The notes under the pieces: generated by a model | Databases searched by the model: none | Told to the model about the DNA's origin: nothing | The model's input: the letters and a program-made list of their open reading frames with translations, nothing else | NCBI RefSeq assembly: GCF_004101245.1 | Contig: NZ_SCIN01000001.1 | Span: 1,006,784-1,070,783, forward strand | DNA: 64,000 nt | Reading direction: 5' to 3' | From: Sphingomonas sp. UV9 | GTDB taxonomy: Bacteria > Pseudomonadota > Alphaproteobacteria > Sphingomonadales > Sphingomonadaceae | Shown here: positions 7,635 to 16,121 of the stretch, one piece after another | How positions within the stretch are numbered: position 1 is the stretch's first letter | How the letters are laid out: each line of letters opens with the position of its first letter | Position numbers and translations under genes: made by a program

Positions 7635-8388
7635 CCCCGGTCGCTGGCTGACGGCCATGTTGGTCGCCACCTGCGCGACGCCCGTAACGGCACAGACGCC
7701 TCCAGAGTGGCAGGCCGATCTCGACGCGGGCGTATCGGTACTCCCGGGGCGCGATACGAGCTGGTCCGACTTCGTGCTGTCGCTCGGCCGGGTCGGTCCG
7801 GACAGTGCCACCGCCGCATGGGTCCAGCGCGCGCGCCGGTTCGGCTCCAGCGAATATCTGATTGGCGCTCGGCACGAGCATATCGGCGATGCGCTCGCCT
7901 GGTATGGCGGCGCCGCGGTCGGCACCGACAACCGGTTCCTGCCGGACTGGCGTATCGACGCCGGGGTTTCGCAGCGGGTTCGCCGTAACGAGAGGCGCAG
8001 CGATGCGATCCGTCTCGGCGCAACCATCGCGCGCTATGACAGCGGGACGTTCGTCACGCTGACGCCCGGCGCGGTGCGGTACTTCGCCGTGCGTAATGCC
8101 TTTGTCGGGATCGACGCGATCGCGGTGGTCGCGCCCGACGCGCGATGGCGCTTCGGCGCGCGCGGCCAGGCCGGAATCGACCTCAATCACCGCCTGTCTG
8201 CCCGCGCATGGCTCGGCATCGCCCCCGAAACAGAACGGGGCCGAACCGATATCGTGAAAAGTGCCGCGCTGGGCGTGGTGGTCGCTGCCACGCAGCGCCG
8301 CAATTTCCGCCTGACACTCGCTGGCGAAAACCGCGCACGCGGCCCGGACCGCGTCACGGTCTCGATCGGCGTGACGCAAAAATTCTAG
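7618..8388 (+). CDS. YaiO-family outer-membrane beta-barrel protein
   Basis: The 256-residue product has a signal peptide (cleavage near PVTAQ, about residue 25) and a succession of amphipathic strands ending with ITQKF-like residues (IGVTQKF), a C-terminal Phe typical of barrels assembled by BAM. The segment QADLDAGVSVLPGRDTSW and the alternating strand-turn pattern with R/Y pairs resemble YaiO-type barrels that accompany exopolysaccharide glycosyltransferases. It sits between the response regulator and a membrane protein/GT2 pair, consistent with a polysaccharide export pore or surface-attachment role. Function is inferred from context. Confidence 0.65.
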   Translation: MRRQLDPGRWLTAMLVATCATPVTAQTPPEWQADLDAGVSVLPGRDTSWSDFVLSLGRVGPDSATAAWVQRARRFGSSEYLIGARHEHIGDALAWYGGAAVGTDNRFLPDWRIDAGVSQRVRRNERRSDAIRLGATIARYDSGTFVTLTPGAVRYFAVRNAFVGIDAIAVVAPDARWRFGARGQAGIDLNHRLSARAWLGIAPETERGRTDIVKSAALGVVVAATQRRNFRLTLAGENRARGPDRVTVSIGVTQKF

Positions 8389-8402
8389 CAAGGGGAGATA
8401 TC

Positions 8403-8747
8403 ATGATTGCGAGCACGCTACTGTGGAGCTGGGCGGTTGTCCTGACCCTGCTCGGGCTGGCGTTCGTGGCAGCCTCGATCCTTGGTCGCCGGATCGGCGA
8501 TGCCCGTCGCCGGGATGCCGCCGATCTCGCCGCGGTCCGCATCGGCGTGCTGATCGACGGGCTGGCCGATGCGACGAAGCTTCCTCCGCGGCCGGCGCCA
8601 AAGGAGCGCCCCGCATGGATAGTCGCGGTCCGCGACCTTGGTGGGGTGATCGACGGCCCCGATCGCGACCGCCTCGACCATATCGTCACGCGCTGGATGG
8701 GCAAACCACAGCGCAGCACCCACTCCCGGGAAGGAGCGCAATCATGA
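8403..8747 (+). CDS. Small single-pass membrane protein of the GT2 cluster
   Basis: I do not recognise this 114-residue protein. It has one N-terminal membrane segment (residues about 5-27, LLWSWAVVLTLLGLAFVAAS) followed by a basic helix (GRRIGDARRRDAADLAAVRIG) and a cytoplasmic tail ending in an ALL-alpha-like HIVTRWMG segment. It overlaps the glycosyltransferase start by 4 bp (ATGA), so it is translationally coupled. In related loci a larger HEAT-repeat membrane protein often occupies this slot, so this may be a shortened equivalent acting as a subunit of the glycosyltransferase. That comparison is from memory and tentative. Confidence 0.6.
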   Translation: MIASTLLWSWAVVLTLLGLAFVAASILGRRIGDARRRDAADLAAVRIGVLIDGLADATKLPPRPAPKERPAWIVAVRDLGGVIDGPDRDRLDHIVTRWMGKPQRSTHSREGAQS

Positions 8748-10138
8748 CCGAAACAACCATCATTTTCTGGGCGGAGACCGTTGCCTGGGCCGTCTTGATC
8801 AGCGGGGTTGTGCACGGCCTACTCTATGGCTTGCTGCTGATCGTGGCTGCAACCGGCTTCTTCCAGCGGACCAGCGAGCGTGATTCGATCCGGCTCGTGC
8901 GCCAGCAGGATCCCGATCTACCCACCGTCTCGATCATCGCGCCTGCGTTCAACGAGGTGCACACGGTCGTCGATTCGGTCCGCGCACTGCTGCGGCAGAA
9001 CTATCGCGATTACGACGTGATCGTGGTGAATGACGGATCGACCGACGCCACGCTCGAGACCTTGCTCGGCGCGTTCGAACTCAGTCGCCGCATCGACCAC
9101 ACCCCGGCGCATCCCGCGATCCGTGCCGTGTATGTCTCGGACGTTTACGGCCTTACCGTCATCGACAAAACAAACGGAGGAAAGGGTGATGCGCTCAACG
9201 CGGGACTCTCGGTCGCGACCAGCACGTTATTCTGTGCCATCGATGTCGACTCGGTGCTTGAACCCGACGCGCTGCTGCGCGCGGTGCAGCCGTTTCGGGA
9301 CGATGCGCGGACCGTGGCGGTGGCCGGAACCGTCCGCGTCGGCAATGGCTGCCCAATGCGCAAAGGGCATGTCCTTCATGCAGAACTGCCGAGCACGCTC
9401 CTGCCGCTGATCCAGACGGTCGAATATCTGCGTGCCTTCCTGATCGCACGGTATGCCTGGAGCCGGCTCGGTGCGCTGATGATCGTTTCGGGCGCCTTCG
9501 GACTGTTCGACCGCGAGCGCGTGCTCGCCGCGGGCGGCTACCGTACCGATACGGTCGGCGAGGATGCGGAGCTGATCGTCCGGCTTCACCGCATCGGCGC
9601 TGACGAAAAGCAGCCCGCGCTCATTCGGTTCGTGCCGGAGCCGGTGTGCTGGACGCAGGTGCCGACGCGGCTTCGGGATCTGGGGACGCAACGCCGCCGC
9701 TGGCAACGCGGCGCGCTGGAAACGATCAGCCTTCATGGTGGCATGATCGTCAAGGCGCGTTACGGGAATGCGGGCTGGCTTGGCTTGGGATCGATGGCGC
9801 TGATCGACGTCATCGGCCCTGCACTGGAGGTCGCCGGCTATGTCGCGGCCTTTGTCCTGGCCGTGCTGGGGGCCATTTCATGGAGCATCTTTTTCGCGCT
9901 CTTCGCCGTCGTATCGTCCTTCGGCTTTCTGCTCAGCGCGGCAGCGATTGCGCTGGAAGAAGTCGAGATTCGTCGCTTCAGTGACCGCTCCGCCTCGCTC
10001 CAATTGCTTGGCGCCGCGTTCATCGAGAATTTTGGATATCGCCAGATCAGCAACTTCTGGCGTCTTCATGGCTGCTGGGATCACATCCGCCGGCACCGCG
10101 GATGGGGACAGATGACACGCGCGCCATTTGCCACGTGA
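8744..10138 (+). CDS. Processive family-2 membrane glycosyltransferase
   Basis: The 464-residue enzyme has N-terminal membrane helices (about 9-40), a GT-A domain (PTVSIIAPAFNE, then VVNDGSTDAT, the metal-binding DVD at CAIDVDSV, and the acceptor-site VGEDAEL in the TED position), the product-binding QRRRW motif, and about three C-terminal membrane helices. These are the features of processive synthases such as PgaC, NodC and BcsA that make and extrude beta-linked polysaccharide. It is the last gene of the holdfast-response regulator-YaiO operon. The likely product is a holdfast or biofilm polysaccharide; the sugar is not predictable from sequence. No PilZ domain is present. Confidence 0.88.
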   Translation: MTETTIIFWAETVAWAVLISGVVHGLLYGLLLIVAATGFFQRTSERDSIRLVRQQDPDLPTVSIIAPAFNEVHTVVDSVRALLRQNYRDYDVIVVNDGSTDATLETLLGAFELSRRIDHTPAHPAIRAVYVSDVYGLTVIDKTNGGKGDALNAGLSVATSTLFCAIDVDSVLEPDALLRAVQPFRDDARTVAVAGTVRVGNGCPMRKGHVLHAELPSTLLPLIQTVEYLRAFLIARYAWSRLGALMIVSGAFGLFDRERVLAAGGYRTDTVGEDAELIVRLHRIGADEKQPALIRFVPEPVCWTQVPTRLRDLGTQRRRWQRGALETISLHGGMIVKARYGNAGWLGLGSMALIDVIGPALEVAGYVAAFVLAVLGAISWSIFFALFAVVSSFGFLLSAAAIALEEVEIRRFSDRSASLQLLGAAFIENFGYRQISNFWRLHGCWDHIRRHRGWGQMTRAPFAT

Positions 10139-10324
10139 CCGTCGATCCGAAATTTACCTTTGGCGGCTTTTAAGCAAAATGCGACCCGGAAGCTAAGATT
10201 AACTCTACGACAAATCTTTTCATTTCATTCACCGCTAGCAGGTGAAATCCATTAGAATGGAGATCAAGAATATGAGCCAAGCTGCGCGGGCAGCGATACT
10301 CGACCGCAACCTCTGAAACCAAAG

Positions 10325-12130
10325 TCAGGCGGCGAGACGCGACATGTTGCGGCCTGAGTTCTTTGCGGCATACAGCGCCTGATCTGCGCGTTTGAGAAGC
10401 GTCTCGGTCGACTCGTCGCACAAAAGTTCGGCGACACCGACGCTGATCGTGACGCGAGGAATGCTGCTCTCGCACTCGATCCTCAGGCGTATGCGCTCGG
10501 CGACCATCATTGCGGTCTGCGCAGTCGCATCCGGCAGAACGATCACGAACTCCTCGCCGCCAAAGCGCCCTGCGGTATCTCCGGTGCGCAACTCACCGGC
10601 CGCATCGACTGCGATCCGCTTCAATACCTCGTCGCCCGCCTGATGGCCGTAGGTATCGTTTATCCGCTTGAAGTGATCGACGTCGAACATGGCGATCGAT
10701 ACGGGCTGCTTAGTCTGCCGCGACGCCAGTACCGCCTGATCGAGTGCGAAGGTGGTGCGCCGCCGATTGGCGATGCCGGTCAGTAGATCGGTTTCCGCCA
10801 AGATCGTCGCTTCGCGCGCTGCCGCCTCGGCGCGTACGCGTGCGCCCTGGATCGCCGCCTCGTGCGCGACCTGCGTCGTGACATCCTGGATGATGCCGAA
10901 CAGACCGATCGACTCGTCTTCCCCGACGCAATCGATCTCGCCCTTAGAAAAAACGTGCCGCACTTCACCGTCAGGCCGTACGAGACGCGCGGTGAACTCG
11001 AAACCATGGCGTTGTTCGATCGCGCGTTCGATAAGAGCGGCTACCCTGTCCTGGTCATCGGGATGATAGGCATCGATGGCTGCGTCTACCGACAGGGGCA
11101 CATCGCCGTCGCGGCCGTGTATGCGGAACACTTGCTCAGACCATGTCACGGTCTGTGCCGCGATATTGAGGCGCCAGTGACCGACATTGGCGGCGCTTTC
11201 GGCGAGTTGGAGAAGCCGCATTTTTGTGGCGAGACGATCGAGCAGCTGTTGGCGGGCAGCGAGCAACGTGGCGACAGGCAGCGCTGCTGCGAACAGCGCC
11301 AACAGGTAGAATTGCATGAACAGGCTACGGGCGATCGGCCCCGATCGGATAAGCGACTGGGGCCCCACCCCAACAATTATCGCGATTGAACTAACGATGG
11401 CGACAATCAGAACGCCGCCTGCGGCCCCGAGCGGCCCCAAGCGGAACGCAGCGATGAGAACAGCGAGCATGGGCATGAAAAGGAGCGGATAGCTGGATTG
11501 CGAAAATGTCACGCCGGCCACGATCCCGACGATGGCGAAGACACCCATTGCCCCTGCAGCGGCACGCAGCCCAACGCCGAGGCCATTGCGGTAAAGCGCC
11601 CGGCCGACGATCATGATCATCGGTGTCACGACAAGAAGCCCGAGCAGATCGGTCGAGAACCAGGAAAGCCACACGTCGATCGACGCGATCGGAGCCATGA
11701 TCGTGGCCATCGTGGCGCTCAGCATCGTTGCGAGGGTGGCCGCCATGCAGAAGCAGGTCAGCCCGCGTGGATTGACGAAGGAAACCCTGCACTTGCCACG
11801 GGTGCGCACTAACCAGGCTGCAAATGCGGACTCCGTCATGTTCGCGACCGTAAATCCGATCGAAACCACGACTGCATTTCCGGAGCCAAGATTTGCGGCA
11901 AAGCTCGCCATTGCAGCAGTGGCGAGAAACCACCCTGCGCGCTGCGGCGGCACGACCAGCAATGCGGCAAATAGTATGCCGCTTGCTGGCCAGAGCATAG
12001 CGATGCCATCCTGCCCGCGAGTGAGAAAAAGCGATACGACGGCCGCTATATAATAAGCGATCCCCATTCCTACCGGTGGCAGTGCCAAGCGCACGAGATG
12101 GGTTACGGTTTGGGACCGGATCATTGGCAA
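10325..12130 (-). CDS. MASE1-PAS-GGDEF diguanylate cyclase
   Basis: The 601-residue protein has eight or so hydrophobic segments over the first 300 residues in the MASE1 style (GIAMLWPASGILFAALL, NMTESAFAAWLVR), a PAS domain (about 310-425) and a GGDEF domain whose active loop is GGEEF at about 524-528. The inhibitory I-site RxxD (RTGD) sits five residues ahead of it, so feedback control by c-di-GMP is likely, and the enzyme should be active. It runs convergently to the polysaccharide operon. c-di-GMP commonly activates holdfast and exopolysaccharide synthesis, so it plausibly feeds the neighbouring locus. The MASE1 ligand is unknown. Confidence 0.92.
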   Translation of the reverse strand: MPMIRSQTVTHLVRLALPPVGMGIAYYIAAVVSLFLTRGQDGIAMLWPASGILFAALLVVPPQRAGWFLATAAMASFAANLGSGNAVVVSIGFTVANMTESAFAAWLVRTRGKCRVSFVNPRGLTCFCMAATLATMLSATMATIMAPIASIDVWLSWFSTDLLGLLVVTPMIMIVGRALYRNGLGVGLRAAAGAMGVFAIVGIVAGVTFSQSSYPLLFMPMLAVLIAAFRLGPLGAAGGVLIVAIVSSIAIIVGVGPQSLIRSGPIARSLFMQFYLLALFAAALPVATLLAARQQLLDRLATKMRLLQLAESAANVGHWRLNIAAQTVTWSEQVFRIHGRDGDVPLSVDAAIDAYHPDDQDRVAALIERAIEQRHGFEFTARLVRPDGEVRHVFSKGEIDCVGEDESIGLFGIIQDVTTQVAHEAAIQGARVRAEAAAREATILAETDLLTGIANRRRTTFALDQAVLASRQTKQPVSIAMFDVDHFKRINDTYGHQAGDEVLKRIAVDAAGELRTGDTAGRFGGEEFVIVLPDATAQTAMMVAERIRLRIECESSIPRVTISVGVAELLCDESTETLLKRADQALYAAKNSGRNMSRLAA

Positions 12131-12365
12131 AGTTTAGTCCCCAATGGTTAATGGGACTTCCGCTCTGCGGATATTCTGCGCCTTTTGGCGAAAGCCGGGG
12201 GCACGACCCAACTGCGGTCCTCGCCACCTGTCTTCTCGAAAGCGACAGGTTCCCTTTCCGCTTCGTTGACGCCGTTCAGTGGTCAGATCGATGGTAAACT
12301 CGGTTTCAATCCCACTGCACGACAAACAGGTCAGACCGTCCGAGAACTCCGGGATGGCCATGCTA

Positions 12366-12530
12366 TTAGGCGAGCGCTGTCAGGCTGAACTCGGCATTGA
12401 CGTTGGCGAGACCGCGCATGAGGAACGCACCCTGGCTCATCCACTGTTTGATTGATCCCAACGGGTGCTCGCCCGTCTCGCGTCGCCTGTCGAGAATATC
12501 GGGCCGCGCGACAAGTCCGTGAGCCGGACA
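12366..12530 (-). pseudogene. IS1182-like transposase C-terminal remnant
   Basis: Reading the minus strand from about 12530 to the stop at 12366 gives ARPDILDRRRETGEHPLGSI followed by KQWM, then a segment ending NAEFSLTALA and a stop. This is the C-terminal signature of IS5/IS1182-type DDE transposases (RRxTxEHPFGTIK with the catalytic Glu). Nothing upstream in frame resembles the DDE core, and the tRNA-Gly gene begins within about 70 bp, so the gene is a fragment. The rest of the gap, 12131-12365, carries only an unrecognised 75-codon frame on the same strand. Confidence 0.75.
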
Positions 12531-12595
12531 GCGCAAAAAATACCGCAGATTTCTGCAGTTTACAAAGCTCTGGAGAATGTCCTGAGATCGGAAAA

Positions 12596-12669
12596 TGGAG
12601 CGGGTGAAGGGAATCGAACCCTCGTCACTTGCTTGGGAAGCAAAAGCTCTACCATTGAGCTACACCCGC
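12596..12669 (-). tRNA. tRNA-Gly(CCC)
   Basis: On the minus strand the sequence folds as a complete cloverleaf: acceptor GCGGGTG pairing with the 3' arm, D-loop with AATGGTA, anticodon stem TTTGC/GCAAG around loop TTCCCAA (anticodon CCC), T-arm GGTTCGATTCC, discriminator T, and an encoded CCA at 12596-12598. It lies between a transposase remnant and a MarR regulator. Confidence 0.95.
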
Positions 12670-12782
12670 GAATGGCGATCTACGCCGATCGGTCCGGTGC
12701 GTGCACCGGCTCTCGATGGTCGGCCGAGTGCCACAGTCCTTGCGGCGACGTCAACGCAAAACCGCCCCGCCTGCCGGACTGG

Positions 12783-13289
12783 TTAGCCGCGCAACCCGAT
12801 CACCTGCGACCGCTCGCTCTCGGGCACGAGTCCCTCCAGCACGGCCCAGAAGCCCGACACCGCGCTCTGCCCTGCGCTCGCATACGCCGCAGCCATCTGG
12901 ATCCGCGCCGCCTCGAACAGTTCGCGCTCCATCTTCGAGCCTTCCGCGGTCAAGCGCAGCAGGCGTTGTCGACGATCGCGTTCGCCTGGCCGGGTCTCGA
13001 CCAGCTTGCGATCGGCCAGCTCGTTCAGCACGCGGCCGAGCGACTGCTTGGTGATCGCCAGCAACGACAGGAGTTCGCTGACCGTCATGTCGGGCTTTCG
13101 CGCGATGAAATACAGCGCGCGGTGGTGCGCGCGCCCCAGTCCCTCCTCGGCAAGCCCCTGATCGATCGATCGGGTCAGGTGGCTATAGCCGAAATACAGC
13201 AGCTCCATGCCGCGGCGGAGTTCGGGTTCCCGAAGGAACAGGGGTGAAGCAGAAGACGCTGTGGCAGGCATGTTGACCGGTTTAGACAT
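12783..13289 (-). CDS. MarR-family transcriptional regulator
   Basis: About 168 residues with the winged helix of MarR proteins: GRAHHRALYFIARKPDMTVS leading to the recognition helix LAITKQSLGRVLNEL and the wing RPGERDRRQRLLRLT with the DxR turn. The start at 13289 (MSKPVN) is preferred; 13271 is also possible and would leave a shorter tail, and an upstream start at 13316 would run into the ilvE leader. It is divergent from ilvE with about 40 bp between starts, so it may regulate itself and ilvE. The N-terminus has no recognisable ligand feature. Confidence 0.85.
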   Translation of the reverse strand: MSKPVNMPATASSASPLFLREPELRRGMELLYFGYSHLTRSIDQGLAEEGLGRAHHRALYFIARKPDMTVSELLSLLAITKQSLGRVLNELADRKLVETRPGERDRRQRLLRLTAEGSKMERELFEAARIQMAAAYASAGQSAVSGFWAVLEGLVPESERSQVIGLRG

Positions 13290-13330
13290 CGCCCGTAGTC
13301 GTCGGCAACCCGCCACGAGAGAGATTTTCG

Positions 13331-14440
13331 ATGTCCGCTCCAGCTTTTACGTCGTCTTCCGCCTTTCGGCACGAGCCGAACGCGACTCCGGTCGAGGCGA
13401 ACGAGCGGGCTAAACGGCTGATCGATCCCGGATTCGGGCGCGTCTTCACCGATCACATGGCGATGATCCGCTATAGCGACACGGAGGGCTGGCATGATGC
13501 GCGCATCACCGCTCGCGCGCCGCTGACGATCGATCCGGCATCGTCGGTGCTGCATTATGCGCAGGAGATCTTCGAGGGGATGAAGGCCTATCGACTCGCC
13601 GACGGCGGCACCGCGCTGTTCCGCCCCGAGGCGAATGCGCGCCGCTTCCAGGATTCGGCACGGCGTCTCGCTATGCCCGAACTGCCGACCGATCTGTTCC
13701 TCGAATCGGTCGAGCGCCTCGTCAAGACCGATGCGAACTGGATTCCGGAGAGCGATGGCGGTGCGTTGTACCTGCGCCCCTTCATGTTCGCATCCGAAGT
13801 GTTTCTCGGCGTGAAGCCATCGGCCGAGTATCTCTACATGGTGCTCGCTTCGTCGGTCGGTGCGTATTTCAAGGGCGGCGCCCCGACCGTGTCGATCTGG
13901 GTAAGCCAGCAATACACGCGCGCCGCACAGGGCGGCACCGGCGCGGCCAAGTGCGGCGGCAACTACGCCGCCAGCCTGCTCGCCCAGTCCGAGGCGATCC
14001 GCAACGGCTGCGACCAGGTCGTCTTCCTCGATGCGGCCGAGCGCCGCTGGGTCGAGGAACTCGGCGGCATGAACATCTTCTTCGTGTTCGACGACGGCAG
14101 TATGACGACGCCAGCGCTGACCGGTACGATCCTGCCCGGCATCACGAGAGACTCGATCCTGACGCTCGCGCGGGCGCAGGGCATCGAGGTCCGCGAGGAG
14201 GGCTACACCATCGACCAGTGGCGCGCCGACGCGGCGAGCGGACGGCTGGTCGAGGCGTTCGCGTGCGGCACCGCGGCGGTCGTGACGCCGATCGGCACGG
14301 TGGCGAGCCCCGAGGGCCGCTTCACGATCGGTACGGGTGGCCCGGGCCAAGTGACGATGCGGATGCGCGATGCGCTCGTCTCGATCCAGCGCGGGACCGC
14401 GCCCGACGAGAACAACTGGCTGCGCCATCTCGTAGATTGA
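13331..14440 (+). CDS. ilvE: Branched-chain amino acid aminotransferase
   Basis: This 369-residue class IV PLP aminotransferase carries the substrate-loop HYAQEIFEGMKAYR, the RPFMFASE strand, the catalytic lysine in GAAKCGGNYAAS, and the C-terminal EAFACGTAAVVTPIG and GGPGQ segments of long bacterial/eukaryotic-type BCATs. It catalyses the last step of Leu, Ile and Val synthesis using glutamate. Length is typical for this subgroup. It stands alone on its strand, divergent from the MarR gene and followed 52 bp later by tRNA-Gln. Confidence 0.95.
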   Translation: MSAPAFTSSSAFRHEPNATPVEANERAKRLIDPGFGRVFTDHMAMIRYSDTEGWHDARITARAPLTIDPASSVLHYAQEIFEGMKAYRLADGGTALFRPEANARRFQDSARRLAMPELPTDLFLESVERLVKTDANWIPESDGGALYLRPFMFASEVFLGVKPSAEYLYMVLASSVGAYFKGGAPTVSIWVSQQYTRAAQGGTGAAKCGGNYAASLLAQSEAIRNGCDQVVFLDAAERRWVEELGGMNIFFVFDDGSMTTPALTGTILPGITRDSILTLARAQGIEVREEGYTIDQWRADAASGRLVEAFACGTAAVVTPIGTVASPEGRFTIGTGGPGQVTMRMRDALVSIQRGTAPDENNWLRHLVD

Positions 14441-14492
14441 CGTCCGCAAGGGCTTTTCACGCGCCGCCGCCCCGCTATAAGACCGCCTCTGT

Positions 14493-14567
14493 TGGGGCGT
14501 CGCCAAGTGGTAAGGCAGCGGCTTTTGATGCCGCCATGCGCAGGTTCGAACCCTGCCGCCCCAGCCA
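14493..14567 (+). tRNA. tRNA-Gln(TTG)
   Basis: A complete cloverleaf beginning TGGGGCG and ending CGCCCCA-G-CCA. The D-arm contains AAGTGGTAAGGC, the anticodon loop is TTTTGAT (anticodon TTG), and the T-arm is CAGGTTCGAACCCTG. The CCA is encoded. A decayed tyrosine-integrase gene begins about 110 bp downstream, so this tRNA was probably an integration site. Confidence 0.95.
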
Positions 14568-14675
14568 ACAGACGTGATCTCAGGTCATGAACCGCGGAAA
14601 TCCGTGTGTCTTGCGGTCGAAAGGCTTAGCTGGGCTGGCGCGGTCACAGGTCGCTATATCAAGTGACTGTGGTGA

Positions 14676-15098
14676 GTGCTCATACCGGATGTCCAGAACG
14701 TGTTCCGCCGCGACGGTGCCTGTTGGTGGCGTCGGACCTTAAGTTGGCTGGATGGCAACTCCCGACCTATAACTATCGCGCTAAGCCTGGGGACAAAGGA
14801 CTTGGCCGTCGCGCGCCACGCTGGCGGCGACGATGACGGCGCAGGGCGAGGTTGTGCGGATGGGATTGTATGAGCGCGTGGCTCCTGAAGGGTTGACGGC
14901 AGAACTGCGAGACGCCGTTCTGCGGACCGAGATGCGGGCCTGTCGTGATGCTCTACGACATCTAAGACCGCGTGGCAGTTCGATCCAACGCTGGCCAAGA
15001 TCACCGATGTCGAAACCGATCTTCAGATCTACGAGGCAATCTGGACCGCTTTCGCAAAGACCGGTGTCATCGATGGCAAGCCGAGCGTAGCCTATTGA
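14676..15098 (+). pseudogene. Decayed site-specific integrase, N-terminal part
   Basis: The first frame gives a start like tyrosine integrases of sphingomonads (RRDGACWWRRTLSW, then ITIALSLGTKDLAVAR). The reading then shifts by one near 14830 into a frame with ERVAPEGLTAELRDAVLRTE, and shifts back near 14960 into AWQFDPTLAKITDVETD, ending at a TGA at 15096-15098. At least two frameshifts and the absence of the catalytic R-H-R-Y domain show it is dead. It sits just after tRNA-Gln. Bases 15099-15393 continue with helical coding-like debris (AQANADRREGIRARAEALRA) that I cannot assign. Confidence 0.65.
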
Positions 15099-15393
15099 GT
15101 GAGCACCTGGCGGGCCTGAGTGGCGATCAGCAGGTCGCTGTTCATTCCAGCAGAGCCGTCGATCAGCTTCGCAGCGCTCGGACGTCTGGTCATCGCGCGC
15201 AGTCACGAGATCGCGGCTGCGCAGGCCAATGCCGACCGGCGCGAGGGAATCCGCGCGCGCGCCGAAGCGTTGCGCGCGATCCTGAAACTGGCAATCGATT
15301 CCCACGTTGTCTGGATCGACACCGACGATCATGATGCGTGACCTGATTGCGGCACGTGGCGTCCGTGTATCAGGTACACTGATCACGACGCAA

Positions 15394-15653
15394 AGCCCGG
15401 ATTCGAGCTATCAGTCCGCACTGTCGGCACCCGCTACGACAACGCATTAGCTGAGACGACCAATGGCCTGACGAAGCCAAGGCAGGCAACAGGCTGGGGC
15501 GCGACCGCAGCTTTGAAGCGTCCAACAAAGTTGCGGCGGAATCGGTATCCTAATTCATATGCGCAGAGGTATTTTCAAGCAGTCAATATCCCGCCCGCTA
15601 CAGCCCAGGACAGCTACTATGCTGTGGAGGAAGGAATCGAGGTAGCATCTTGA
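15394..15653 (+). pseudogene. IS3-family transposase (OrfB) C-terminal remnant
   Basis: In one frame the sequence gives YDNALAETTNGL, the D-N...E region of the IS3-type DDE catalytic core, and ends with VNIPPATAQDSYYAVEEG close to the stop, the usual C-terminus of IS3 OrfB proteins. The middle part is out of frame and shortened: an RSFEA-like piece appears in another frame. No start, no OrfA and no terminal inverted repeats are seen. It marks an old insertion at the left edge of the sulfide/low-oxygen block. Confidence 0.7.
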
Positions 15654-15752
15654 ATAGCCCTCCCTCACGTTTCAATCGGTCGTGTGCGTCTGTCCAGTGC
15701 GATCAGCACGGCAGCTCGAGACAAGCCATGAAACTCCCCCATTGACAAAGCA

Positions 15753-15785
15753 TTAGAGATACCTAATTTAGATGTCTCTAATGGA
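15753..15785. promoter_or_regulatory. 33-bp palindromic operator of the ArsR/BigR-like regulator
   Basis: CATTAGAGA at 15753-15761 is perfectly mirrored by TCTCTAATG at 15777-15785. The 15-bp centre is itself mostly symmetrical around T15769, making a near-perfect 33-bp palindrome. It ends 12 bp before the regulator start and is A/T-rich in a GC-rich genome. ArsR-family persulfide sensors such as BigR and SqrR bind palindromes at their own promoters, so this is very likely the autoregulatory operator. Confidence 0.75.
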
Positions 15786-15797
15786 TAGGTTGAGCCG

Positions 15798-16121
15798 ATG
15801 CCGAAAGCTGCCATGGACCTTGCAACCTTCGAAGCGAAGGCGAGCGAGGTATCGAACCTGCTCAAGGCAATGAGTAACGAGCGTCGCTTGATGGTTTTGT
15901 GCAAGCTCGTCGACCACGGCGAGATGAGCGTGAGCGGTCTTGCCCGCGAGGTTGCCCTATCGCAATCAGCGCTATCCCAACACTTGGCCAAAATGCGCGA
16001 CGAGGGCCTCGTCGACTTTCGCCGCGATGGACAGACGCTGTGGTATCGGATCGCTGATCCCCGGACCGAGGCACTGCTTGGTACTCTTTACCAGCTTTAC
16101 TGCCAAAGTCCTGAAGCATGA
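15798..16121 (+). CDS. BigR/SqrR-like ArsR-family persulfide-responsive repressor
   Basis: The 107-residue winged-helix protein has the ArsR recognition helix (LSQSALSQHLAKMRDEGLV) and wing (RRDGQTLWYRI). Its only two cysteines, C35 and C102, have almost the spacing of the regulatory pair in BigR (42/108) and SqrR (41/107), which form a tetrasulfide bridge on exposure to persulfide and release DNA. The metal-binding motif of arsenic sensors (ELCVC) is absent. It precedes genes for persulfide oxidation and sulfur transport and has a long palindrome at its promoter. The persulfide role is inference from the cysteines and context. Confidence 0.85.
   Translation: MPKAAMDLATFEAKASEVSNLLKAMSNERRLMVLCKLVDHGEMSVSGLAREVALSQSALSQHLAKMRDEGLVDFRRDGQTLWYRIADPRTEALLGTLYQLYCQSPEA

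Noticed and set aside
12134..12361. A 75-codon minus-strand frame between the diguanylate cyclase and the transposase remnant
   Set aside because: No homology recognised and no Shine-Dalgarno; it probably is debris associated with the insertion remnant.
14567..15660. An intact prophage or integrative element after tRNA-Gln
   Set aside because: Only fragments of an integrase and an IS3 transposase are present; no structural phage, conjugation or excision genes are seen.
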